Below are positions 7,795 through 16,015 of a DNA stretch of 22,825 nucleotides, in pieces. The DNA comes from JBLHKE01 sp047619485 (GTDB lineage: Bacteria > Verrucomicrobiota > Verrucomicrobiia > Verrucomicrobiales > DEV007). The notes under the pieces are model-generated. The model was not told where the DNA came from, searched no databases, and worked only from the letters and a program-made list of their open reading frames with translations. Both the position numbers and the translations under genes were made by a program. Location of the stretch: NCBI GenBank assembly GCA_047619485.1, contig JBLHKE010000029.1:1-22825 (forward strand), written 5' to 3'. Position 1 is the stretch's first letter. Each line of letters starts with the position of its first letter.

Positions 7795-8965
7795 CAGCCG
7801 CGTGCCCTCGTCAGCTACAAGGCAACCTACGGCATCGACGAACCAGCAAAGCTTCCACACTACAGAAACGACGGCAGCGATCACCAAGCTCTCGAACCCG
7901 CCCCCCCCTTCGGACTCATTGGCAGCTCGAGTTTTTACCGCCGCGATAGCTAGCAGGGAAAAGGTGATAGCGATTTCGACGGCCTCAATCCTTTTAACAC
8001 CTCAAAGAACGGAGCGTCGACTAACTGGGTCTCCCAGGGCACCGATGCGGGAAGATACTCCAACGCCGACATCCACGCGGTGCGCATACTCACCATGGAA
8101 CCCAGTAGCCAAGTCGGTCGTGGCCCCGGGGTAGGCGCGCCGAGCGTGCGCGGATTCTACAACCACGCCACAGAGCGGCTGCGCATCCTCGACGAGATCC
8201 CGCTACGCAAGAGAGACGTCAAGGGTCAGCCGATCTTCGACCCCGATGGCAATGAGGACACGAGCTTCCTCACCAAAATCCCCGCTGATACACCGTTCAC
8301 ATTCCAGACACTCGACAAGGACGGGCTCGTCCTCAACATGTCGCAGACTTGGCACCAAGTGCGACCCGGCGAGAAGCGCGCTAACTGTGGTGGCTGCCAT
8401 GCACACTCGCAGATACCACTCGCCTTCGATCTCACCTTCGCTGCCCGCCCGGAATACACGATCACCGATCTCACGAAATCCACGCCGCTACTGAGCAAAA
8501 ACACACAGGGCAGCTCCGATTACTACACAGGCCTCGATCGATCGAGCCTGTCAGTCACCGCCGATTTCAAAGTCGATGGTCGAGCTCCAGGAACCGAACT
8601 TGGACTCGCGTTCAAAGAAACCGGTGACCACGTCTGGGAACTCGATCTAGGCACCGACCCGATCGGACAACTAAGCCGCGGCAACATCACAGTCAGCATC
8701 AAAGACGAAAGCGGCAACATCACTACCATCAACCGCACCTTCAGCGTCGGGGCACCGATCGACCCGAAACTCCAGCCAAGCAAGACTACCTTAAATCTCA
8801 CCGGAGAGCCCCCAGCATCCCCACGAGATCCTAAGTTCTACCGACCTGAAATTCTGGAGCCACTTCCGCCTGATCCAGGATTTCGATGGCCAACAAACCC
8901 TCATCGATCCCGAAGCCCCGAGTGTCCCAAAACGCTACTATCGAGCCCAGCGGATCGAAGACTAA
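7795..8965 (+). pseudogene. Remnant of a hydrazine-synthase-alpha-like CXXCH haem protein
   Basis: Reading one frame from about 7795 gives PPFGLIGSSSFYRRDS, a TAG at 7951-7953, then GLNPFNTSKNGASTNW and NADIHAVRILTMEP without interruption. Further on come TPFTFQTLDKDGLVLNMSQ, TWHQVRPGEKR and NCGGCHAHSQ. CGGCH is a CXXCH c-type haem site. This string resembles the HzsA-like proteins common in planctomycetes and verrucomicrobia (recognition from memory). Near 8815-8830 the coding signal moves to the +1 frame, giving EILSSTDLKFWSHFRLI and DPEAPSVPKRYYRAQ, with a natural stop at 8963-8965. That end resembles the short C-terminal module of many verrucomicrobial exported proteins. The N-terminal signal peptide and most of the protein are missing. 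The left boundary is uncertain. Confidence 0.65.
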
Positions 8966-9417
8966 TTCGACGCCCGCACAAACGTCTGTAAGCCGCTTTC
9001 GTCCACTTCTATCTCGATACTCTGCCAGCGAGGAGCGGCTACGGCGAACACCCGCTCGAGCGCTGCCCAGTCGCGATAGTTCGTCTCTAGCTCCATCGCC
9101 CGCAATAGCGCTTCCGACCGAGGTTCGAGACCGGTCGCGCTGATGTAAAATACACCTCCCGGCCGCAGTGCCTGTTGGACGTTGGCATAGAGACATGCCA
9201 ATTCGGCCTCGCCCAGAAACTCGCCGAGCCCCGTGCTGATCACCACATCTACCATCCCCCTAGCAAAAATTTCCGCCTCCAGTGCGTCACCTCGCCGCAG
9301 TAAGACGCTCGGCTGCTCTTGAATGATTGGAGCGACCGCCGGTTGCCGGTAGATAAACCACGGCTCGACGAGGATTGTGTCGCCGCTCATTTCGATCACC
9401 CAACCGGAAATTCTTAG
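8962..9417 (-). pseudogene. 5'-truncated SAM-dependent methyltransferase
   Basis: About 145 residues are open, including DVVISTGLGEFLGEAELA, the post-motif LYANVQQALRPGGVFYISATG, then RSEALLRAMELETNYR and a C-terminus ending GLQTFVRASN. This is the second half of a class I methyltransferase domain of the UbiE/Methyltransf_11 type. Motif I, the Gly-rich SAM-binding loop, would lie upstream but is absent: the frame closes with TGA at 9418-9420 and the sequence beyond codes for something else. A GTG at 9399 and an ATG at 9390 are available, but the product could not bind SAM normally. Its stop overlaps the stop of the convergent HzsA-like remnant. The substrate cannot be deduced. Confidence 0.7.
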
Positions 9418-9434
9418 TCAACGGCGTGACTGTC

Positions 9435-9725
9435 TCAGCGAGCGCCGAAATCGTTGAGCCGCCCCCATCCAGACGACGCAAGAAAAACCGCTCCGTCGTC
9501 GACACCATCGATCTCAATGCTCTGACCGGCAAAGCTTTCAGCCGGCTCAAAAACAATCATCCCCCCCCGCCTGCTGCATCCGCTGCCGCCACCGCCGCCA
9601 CCAGGCTACCCGACCCAGACTTGGCCGTATTCGCCACGGTGGAATACCGGATCCTCTCCAGCCGACAGCGCAAAGGGGAGATACGCCAGCAGGAGAGCGC
9701 AGATAGAACAGATTCGAGGTAGCAT
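9435..9725 (-). pseudogene. Small exported Gly-rich protein interrupted by an in-frame stop
   Basis: From the ATG at 9725, preceded by GGAG at good spacing, the frame encodes a signal peptide (MLPRICSICALLLAYLPF followed by ALSA) and then GEDPVFHRGEYGQVWVG. A TAG at 9606-9608 follows. The same frame continues with a Gly-run (PGGGGGGSG) and MIVFEPAESFAGQSIEIDG, then VDDGAVFLASSGWGRLND, before TGA at 9435-9437. The coding character on both sides of the TAG suggests one gene broken by a nonsense mutation, with the 3' end also lost where the methyltransferase remnant begins. A run of eight G near 9561-9568 is another place where a frameshift or sequencing error could sit. No family was recognised. 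Confidence 0.5.
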
Positions 9726-9842
9726 CTCCAATTCTCCAAACTCGCCCCTACAAAGCAAGCTTCCTTCGCGCCAAGGCCGAATACTGGCTATTCCAGTTCT
9801 AGTCGCTTGAAGCCCAATGAAACCGCCGCATAGTTGCGCCCT

Positions 9843-11258
9843 ATGCCCGACACGCAAGTCCTCTCCACCCGCGACAAAGCTCTCCAGACCAATCTAGACC
9901 AACGCCGCTACGGCACCTTCGCCGAGATCGGCGCCGGGCAGGAAGTCGCCCGCTGGTTCTTCCGGGTCGGTGGCGCTGCCGGTACCATCGCCAAGAGCAT
10001 CTCAGCCTACGACATGCAGGTCAGCGACGCGATCTATGGGAAGACCCCGCGCTACGTCTGCCGAGAACGCCTCGAGGACATGCTCGAGTATGAGCAGAAC
10101 CTCAACATCGAGCGCCTCACCGCCGGTCGCGGCGACACCACTGCTTTCTTCACCTTTGCCAACACTGTCTCCGCGCGGAACTACAAAGGCACCAACGAAT
10201 GCCACGGCTGGATGGGCGTAAAATTTCAGGCGCATCCCGGTGACGAATCATCGCAGATCATCATCCACGTGCGGATGTGGGACAAGACCAACGAACTCCA
10301 GCAAGAGGCACTCGGCATCGTAGGCGTCAACCTCGTCTACGGCGCCTGCTTCCTCCACCACGACACCGATAAACTCGTCGAGTCGCTTATCGACGGCCTC
10401 ACGACCAAGCGTATCGAGATCGACATGATCGAGTTCAAAGGCATCGAATTCCGCAACGTCGACAACCGGCTCAAGAGCCTCCAGCTGGTCGAACTCGGAC
10501 TAACCGACGCCGCGATGTTCAGCCCGGAGGGACAGATGCTGCAACCCTCCGCGACCCTCCGCAAACGCCCGATTCTGGTCGAGCGCGGCACCTTCAACCC
10601 AGTCACCGATACCAACATCGATATCCTCGAGTGCGCCTCGCGCCAGTTTTGCAAGGAGGAAGGTGTCGTTAGCGAGAAGGTCATCGAACTGATGGAGATC
10701 ACCATGAACGAGCTGGCAGAAAACGGGAAGGTCAACCACCGCGACTTCCTCGCGCGCGCTGACCTGATCGCCGCCGCTGGGAAGACCGTGCTGATCTCGA
10801 ACTACTTCGAATACTACCGACTCGCCGCCTACCTCAGCCGCTACACCGACCAGAAAATCGGCCTCACCCTCGGCGCTAGCAGCCTGCTGCAGCTCTTCGA
10901 CGAAAAATACTACTCAGAACTCGACGGCGGCATCCTCGAGGCCTTCGGCCGGCTCTTCAAGAACGACCTAACCTGTTACGTCTATCCAGCGAAGGACGAA
11001 AAAACCGGCAAGCTGACCACCACCAAAAACATCCGTGTCGCCAACGAGTTGAAAAACCTCTACAAATACCTAGAGGCTCGCGGCGGCATCGTCCCGATCG
11101 AAGACTACGAAGAACGCTGCCTAGACATCCACTCGGGCGTCGTCCTGAACCTGATCAAGGAAGAAGACGACTCCTGGGAAAAAATGGTCCCCAAGGAGGT
11201 CAGCAAGGTTATCAAGGATCGTTGTTACTTCGGCTTCTGCGAACTCGAGGAAGCGTAG
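9843..11258 (+). CDS. Conserved cytosolic protein of unknown function
   Basis: A 471-residue protein without signal peptide or membrane helices. It contains strongly patterned blocks such as YGTFAEIGAGQEVARWFFRV, GGAAGTIAKSISAYDM, FFTFANTVSARNYKG, HGWMGVKFQ, LTDAAMF, ISNYFEYYRLAAYLSRYT and GGILEAFGRLFKNDL. I recall these blocks from a widely distributed bacterial family whose members carry conflicting automatic names (nicotinate-nucleotide adenylyltransferase, TonB-dependent receptor). Neither name fits: there is no nucleotidyltransferase HxGH motif and no beta-barrel or signal sequence. I chose the ATG at 9843 over an in-frame TTG at 9834. The gene is monocistronic here and convergent with the M28 peptidase. 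The function should be treated as unknown. Confidence 0.85.
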   Translation: MPDTQVLSTRDKALQTNLDQRRYGTFAEIGAGQEVARWFFRVGGAAGTIAKSISAYDMQVSDAIYGKTPRYVCRERLEDMLEYEQNLNIERLTAGRGDTTAFFTFANTVSARNYKGTNECHGWMGVKFQAHPGDESSQIIIHVRMWDKTNELQQEALGIVGVNLVYGACFLHHDTDKLVESLIDGLTTKRIEIDMIEFKGIEFRNVDNRLKSLQLVELGLTDAAMFSPEGQMLQPSATLRKRPILVERGTFNPVTDTNIDILECASRQFCKEEGVVSEKVIELMEITMNELAENGKVNHRDFLARADLIAAAGKTVLISNYFEYYRLAAYLSRYTDQKIGLTLGASSLLQLFDEKYYSELDGGILEAFGRLFKNDLTCYVYPAKDEKTGKLTTTKNIRVANELKNLYKYLEARGGIVPIEDYEERCLDIHSGVVLNLIKEEDDSWEKMVPKEVSKVIKDRCYFGFCELEEA

Positions 11259-11471
11259 CTCCGATCTGCTATCTGAGGGACGATTATAGTTAGCAGCCGG
11301 ATCGCAGCATAGCCTTCATTTGACCTAACGACGATGGGCGGGATTGCCCAAGCCCATCTCCAGCCGATCTCCAGTGCCAACTTTCACTTAAGCTTTAACT
11401 TCAACGTTAACTCCCCAAAGCCCCCCCGCCTAGACCACACCCCCCACCGTAAAACCAGCCACCGCCACCCC

Positions 11472-11491
11472 GGCAGACAAGGGTGTCCGCC
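11472..11491 (-). terminator. Hairpin downstream of the M28 peptidase
   Basis: GGCAGACA (11472-11479), a 4-base loop and TGTCCGCC (11484-11491) form an 8-bp stem with one G-U pair when read on the minus strand. It begins 7 bases past the peptidase stop, between convergent genes. No clear T-run follows, so it is a candidate only. The rest of the 240-base gap (11259-11498) shows no gene. Confidence 0.45.
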
Positions 11492-11498
11492 CTCCGTG

Positions 11499-12542
11499 CT
11501 ACTTCGTCTCCGCCTCGTATCCGACCAGCTCGGCAATCACCGCCTGCAGACCAACCGTCACCTTCTGCAGCCGGTCATAATCCAGCGTCCCTGGCAGGTC
11601 GGTCTTCTGGTGATAGTGCTCATTGCGATACGGTGCCGTATCCGTAATCATCGCCGCCTTGTAACCGAACTCCCAGAAGGACCAGTGATCCGACCAGCCG
11701 ATCCCAGGCATGCTCGCAAGGAACGATAACTTCTCGATCGGCATGTCCGACTCGGCCTTCAGCGTCTTCGCCACCTGATCGACGAGGCGCCTCGATTTAA
11801 TATTACCAACCACCGCGGCAAAATCCCCGGTGTCCGGGTAGCGCGCCCGCAAGTTCGGCGGGTACTGTTGGCTCCCCTTCTCATCGCTGTAGTAGCCGAG
11901 CGACTCCAGGCTCAGCATCGCAACGATCTCCTCCTCCTCCTTGCTGCAGCTTTTCGCATAAACATAGCTCCCCATGGCGCTCGTCTGGAAGTGTGGCGGT
12001 TCCTCGTTGGTGAAGCCGACAAAACGCAACGTCCGCTCGGGTTCAGTGCCAACGAACGCATTGGCAAGACAAACCATCGCGGCCACCCCACTCGCGTTGT
12101 CATCCGCCCCCGGCGTATTGATTGCCGAATCGTAGTGCGCGCCAACCACCACGATCTCATCGGGCTTCGAAGTGCCGTTGATCTGCACGATGATGTTGTG
12201 GCAAGCCTTGCCGTTCACCTTATAGGTCTGCCGTTCGACCTGGTAGCCCATGTTGTTCGGCCCGAGCGCAGACTCGAGCCAGGTCGCCGCCCGCTGTAGG
12301 TTCGCGTGCTTCTCGACATTGCGCTCACCGATCGTCACCGAGAGCATCTCTACGTAATCCTGCAGGTCGGAGCGAGCGATCCCCTTGCGGAAAATCGCCG
12401 CATTCTCCACGTTCTCCCCCTTCACCGCCGGGCCGTCATCCGCTTTTAAAAAATAGAGCGCGAACGAGACCCCCCCGAGCACCACGAGTCCGAGCGGCAT
12501 CGCGGCGAGTCCGATCCCATACCATTTAGCTGGAGATTTCAT
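11499..12542 (-). CDS. M28 family zinc aminopeptidase, membrane-anchored or secreted
   Basis: A 347-residue protein with an N-terminal hydrophobic segment at residues 8-32, read as a signal anchor or signal peptide, and a peptidase domain from about residue 60. The two-zinc site of M28 is recognisable: His136 in GAHYDS, the bridging Asp147 in GADDNASG, the catalytic and ligand pair Glu180-Glu181 in TNEEPP, Glu213 in SLESLGY, and His311 in YHQKTDLP. It should release N-terminal residues from peptides outside the cytoplasm. It lies 57 bp downstream of lpxB on the same strand and could be the last gene of that transcription unit, without any known link to lipid A. No clear ribosome binding site is visible. 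Confidence 0.9.
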   Translation of the reverse strand: MKSPAKWYGIGLAAMPLGLVVLGGVSFALYFLKADDGPAVKGENVENAAIFRKGIARSDLQDYVEMLSVTIGERNVEKHANLQRAATWLESALGPNNMGYQVERQTYKVNGKACHNIIVQINGTSKPDEIVVVGAHYDSAINTPGADDNASGVAAMVCLANAFVGTEPERTLRFVGFTNEEPPHFQTSAMGSYVYAKSCSKEEEEIVAMLSLESLGYYSDEKGSQQYPPNLRARYPDTGDFAAVVGNIKSRRLVDQVAKTLKAESDMPIEKLSFLASMPGIGWSDHWSFWEFGYKAAMITDTAPYRNEHYHQKTDLPGTLDYDRLQKVTVGLQAVIAELVGYEAETK

Positions 12543-12599
12543 GGCACGAACCTAGCTCAGTTTCGCGGGGAAGAAAGCGCATCCGGGACTCAGGGATTG

Positions 12600-13724
12600 T
12601 CAGGAAAAAGTGGCATCCAAAATCAGTTTTGCTGCCCGATCGTGCGCGCCCCCACCACCTAATTTGTCAGTCACCTCACGCAGTTCCGCCACCAGCGCTG
12701 CCCGTGCATTCTCCGAGTTCGTCAATCGCAGCAATTCATCAGCGATCGCCACCGGCGTGGCGTCACCCTGCAAAAATTCACGGACGACCTCCCGTTCGCC
12801 GAGTATGTTCGCCATCCCGAGGTAGTCGACTTTCATCAAGAACTTCGCAGCCAGGTAGGTCGCCGACGAGACCTTGTAGACCAGGCAGTAGGGCAATCCT
12901 AAGAACGCCGCCTCGAGCGTTGCCGTCCCGGAAGCCACAGCCCCACAGCCAGCCGAAGCCATCAGCTCGTAGGCGTTGCCAACACCGATCTCGCAGAAAT
13001 CTTCGCTCGGCAACATCGAGCGCATCAACTCTGCGCGAGCCTCTGATGCCGCGGCAGCCGCAAATTTCAAATCGGGACGCGCCGCGCGCATCTGTTGGGC
13101 AGCCGCGATGAGGATCGGGAAAATTTTACTCACTTCGCGTTCACGACTGCCAGGCAACAGCGCCACCAACTGCGGGTCGCGTTCGAATTTCTCCCGCATC
13201 GGAGCGAGCCGATCGACCATCGGATGTCCACCGAACTCCGTGTGTAGACCCGACTTTTCGTAGAGTGCCTTCTCGAACGGGAAGATGCAGATCATCAGGT
13301 CGAGGAGCTTTGCCATCTTCGGGATGCGCCCGCGATTCCAAGCCCACACCTGCGGGCTGATGTAGTAGAGGATCTTCGTCTGGATGCCACGTTTGCGAAT
13401 TTCTTTCGCCATCCGCAGGTTGAACCCCGGGTAGTCGATCAACACCACCGCGGCAGGCTTCTTCGACTCGATCTCATCCGCCACTCGATCGAACTGCACC
13501 TTGAAGTATCCATATTTTTTCACCACCTCCCAGATGCCGACCACTGCCGCCTCGGCAATCCAATCGTGGATTCCGTCACCACTCGCCTCGCGCATCTCTG
13601 GACCGCCAACACCCGCGAATTGCAAGCCTGGGCGGGACTCTTTGAGCGCACCGATCACCTCCGCTCCGTGCGCGTCGCCACTCGCCTCGCCACAGACGAA
13701 ATACAGGTCACCTGCTTCGCTCAT
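12600..13724 (-). CDS. lpxB: Lipid-A-disaccharide synthase
   Basis: A 374-residue GT19 glycosyltransferase. It condenses UDP-2,3-diacylglucosamine with lipid X (2,3-diacylglucosamine 1-phosphate) at the inner face of the inner membrane to give the lipid A disaccharide. Family motifs are in order: GEASGD (12-17), FAGVGGPEM (36-44), LIDYPGFNLRMAK (95-107), YYISPQVWAWNRGRI (120-134), FPFEK (148-152), GGHPMVD (165-171) and LLPGSREREV (189-198). The length is normal for LpxB. The ATG overlaps the stop of the upstream oxidoreductase in a TCAT (ATGA) arrangement, which indicates translational coupling. The gene is complete with no missing motif. Confidence 0.96.
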   Translation of the reverse strand: MSEAGDLYFVCGEASGDAHGAEVIGALKESRPGLQFAGVGGPEMREASGDGIHDWIAEAAVVGIWEVVKKYGYFKVQFDRVADEIESKKPAAVVLIDYPGFNLRMAKEIRKRGIQTKILYYISPQVWAWNRGRIPKMAKLLDLMICIFPFEKALYEKSGLHTEFGGHPMVDRLAPMREKFERDPQLVALLPGSREREVSKIFPILIAAAQQMRAARPDLKFAAAAASEARAELMRSMLPSEDFCEIGVGNAYELMASAGCGAVASGTATLEAAFLGLPYCLVYKVSSATYLAAKFLMKVDYLGMANILGEREVVREFLQGDATPVAIADELLRLTNSENARAALVAELREVTDKLGGGGAHDRAAKLILDATFS

Positions 13725-14650
13725 TTCCCGTCGCCAGTCGCTTCGATCATGCGCGTGATCTCGATCGCCACCTTCAACGCCGCCGCCGCCTCACTACCAG
13801 ACACCTTTGGCTGAAAACCGTGGGTCGCGCAGTCGACAAACGCCGCCAATTCAAGCTTGAGTGGTTCGTCTTTCTCCACGATCACCGCCTCGCGCACGAT
13901 CTCCATTCCCTGTTTGCGGAAAAGCTCCCCTTCCTGCGCCTGGTAGTCGAGCGAGACATAGCTATCACCCTGGAACACGCGGATCTTGCGCAGCCGCTCC
14001 GGGCTGATCCGGCTCGCGGTGATATTCGCCACGCAGCCGTTGGCAAAGCGGATACGCGCGTTGGCGATGTCCTCGCGGCGGGTCAACACTGGCACACCGA
14101 CCGCGTCGATACTTTCGATCTCCGATCGCACCAAGTGCAGGATGATCTCGATATCGTGGATCATCAGATCGAGGACGACACCGATATCGATGCTGCGGTT
14201 CGGGAACGGTGAGAGGCGGTGCGATTCGATAAATCTCGGTGAGGAGAGGTGCTCCTCGAGCTGGCCGAGGACGGGGTTGAAGCGCTCGATGTGACCTACT
14301 TGTAAGACCACCCCCTTCGCGTCTGCTAGGTCGACGAGAGCTTTCGCATCTTCGGAATTGTCCGCAATCGGCTTCTCGATCAACACGTGCTTGCCCGCCT
14401 GCAGGAGGGCACTGCCAACCGCTAGGTGGGACACGGTCGGCGTCGCGACCGTCGCAGCGTCGACCATCGAGATCAACTCGTCGAGAGAGCCGGCCGCTTT
14501 GGCACCAAATTTCTCCGCCAACTCGCGCGCATGCTCCTCGCGCTCGTCATAGACGGCCGTGAATTCAGCGTTGGGGAGTTCCGCCATGATGCGGGCGTGA
14601 TTCACGCCGATCGCGCCAAGGCCGACGACGCCAGTTCGAATGGTTTGCAT
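13721..14650 (-). CDS. Gfo/Idh/MocA family NAD(P)-dependent oxidoreductase
   Basis: A 309-residue protein with an N-terminal Rossmann fold, GVVGLGAIGVNHARI, whose GxGxxG is at 10-15. The family EKPIA motif is at 92-96, with Lys93 in the catalytic position. GHIERFNPV and the C-terminal substrate domain follow. The family oxidises or reduces sugar carbons. Such a gene often sits inside lpx clusters, which suggests modification of a nucleotide sugar for lipopolysaccharide (inference). The stop overlaps the lpxB start by 4 bases. The open frame extends 25 codons further to 14725, but the ATG at 14650 is preferred because it puts the Rossmann strand at the N-terminus. The 263-base gap upstream (14651-14913) holds no recognisable gene and leads to the inserted transposase. 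Confidence 0.9.
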   Translation of the reverse strand: MQTIRTGVVGLGAIGVNHARIMAELPNAEFTAVYDEREEHARELAEKFGAKAAGSLDELISMVDAATVATPTVSHLAVGSALLQAGKHVLIEKPIADNSEDAKALVDLADAKGVVLQVGHIERFNPVLGQLEEHLSSPRFIESHRLSPFPNRSIDIGVVLDLMIHDIEIILHLVRSEIESIDAVGVPVLTRREDIANARIRFANGCVANITASRISPERLRKIRVFQGDSYVSLDYQAQEGELFRKQGMEIVREAVIVEKDEPLKLELAAFVDCATHGFQPKVSGSEAAAALKVAIEITRMIEATGDGK

Positions 14651-14891
14651 GTTTCTTTTTAAACCGGGATCGCTGGCAAGCAAGCGCACAGCGAAGGCGT
14701 AACTTCGATTCGCTACCATCGTCACCGTCTAACGTGTGCAAAGGATGACGGATCCTGTAGTCGCAGTTGTGCCAAGATGCCTCGCCGCAGGATGGCCGAG
14801 GGAGCTCCGACGGCTGCCCTCCACCAATTGACCGATTGCGCTTGCGAGAATGTGATCGATAAACACCGGCCTTCCCCCGCGGCATGTCGAT

Positions 14892-14909
14892 CCCAGCAGA
14901 GTTGCTGGG
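14892..14909 (-). repeat. Short hairpin immediately after the RAYT stop codon
   Basis: CCCAGCA (14892-14898), loop GAGT and TGCTGGG (14903-14909) form a perfect 7-bp stem, starting 4 bases beyond the transposase stop on the minus strand. It could be a REP-type substrate hairpin or part of a terminator; no T-run follows. The proximity to a RAYT is the reason for listing it. Confidence 0.4.
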
Positions 14910-14913
14910 TGCA

Positions 14914-15918
14914 TCAGCCGCTCGGTTCGACTGGCCCAACTCGCAGCGCCCGCCCCGTCCGCAACTCCCCCCATCCGACCCCTCCTCGCATCCGCTGTGC
15001 TGCGCCTCGGCTCCCCTCCACAAACGTTTCCCTCAGGACGGCAAGAACCGATTCCACGAACGATTCTCGCCCCACCACCAAGCCATCGCTCATGTAGCGC
15101 ACCCGACAGCGCAGCAGCTGTGCCAGCGACAGCTTCCCGCCGGCCGCCCAGACCTTCGCCACCTCCGCCCGCGACAACCCGGACAGCGTCGCACTCGCTT
15201 CGCCTATACCGAATAACACCTTCCTGTAGCGCGGCCCCACATCCCCCCAGTGAGCCTTCTGCTTCAGGTCAGTTAACACGCCAGAGAGCCCCCTGCGCGC
15301 CGCCATGTTCCCCGCCACGGCTTCGCTGTAACCACACCAGCGGTAATCCTTCGGGTCATCCACTATCCCAGCCCTAACAGCATTCAAATCGATGTACGCC
15401 GCCACCTTTAATAGAGAGTTCCAGTGCCCCTCCACGATCACGCTCTTAAAACGCGACTCCCACAGCACACCGACACGATCGTGTTCGCGGTTGAACCATA
15501 GCGTAAACTTCTGCTTCAGCGTCTTCATGAATTCGCTCAGGTTCCACATGCGTTTCAGGTAGCGGGCACGCAGTTCCTGCAACGCCCGCCCGCCGTGTCG
15601 CTGCGCCTCGGCGAACCCCATTTCGATCGCAATCATCTGGTCGGTTGAATAAAGACACCGGCAACGATCCAGGATCTCAGCATCGCCAAGTTCAACCTGT
15701 GGCCGCGGCGGCACCTCGATGAGCACATGAAAGTGGTTCGAGAGGATCGTCCAGGTCAGCACCCGCACCCCAGAGAACGCCTCAACCTGCCGCAGGATCT
15801 TGCGGAACACATCGCGTTCATGTTCATGGAAGATAAAATTGCGATCCACCACGCGGCTCAAACAGTGGTAGTGGGAGTTCGAAGACAGAGTAGGTAAAAC
15901 AAGTCGCGGCCTAGGCAT
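14914..15918 (-). mobile_element. REP-associated tyrosine transposase (RAYT), complete coding region
   Basis: A 334-residue Y1_Tnp-family protein. The HUH metal site is His62-Phe-His64 in SNHFHVL. The likely nucleophile is Tyr175 in AAYIDLNAVRAG, and WESRFKSV (153-160) is another family block. RAYTs cut and rejoin single-stranded REP DNA and are usually immobile, vertically kept genes. The protein carries a C-terminal extension of about 120 residues that contains LSRAEVAKVWAAGGKLSLAQ and LRCRVRYMSDGLVVG, shared with the transposase at 21918. It lies between lpxI (97 bp upstream) and the oxidoreductase-lpxB pair. Direct repeats ACATATAT flank CATGG just before its start. All catalytic motifs are intact, so it may be active. 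Confidence 0.92.
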
Positions 15919-16015
15919 ACATATATCATGGACATATATTTACCTACTTACAAGAAAAATCGTCCCGATCACCTCTTTCCGGATGCCCGCTTTGATCGCA
16001 GATTGTACACCGAGG

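Noticed and set aside
11259..11300. CTGCTA / TAGCAG pair after the unknown-function gene as a terminator
   Set aside because: Only a 6-bp stem with a loop of about 20 bases and no T-run; likely chance.
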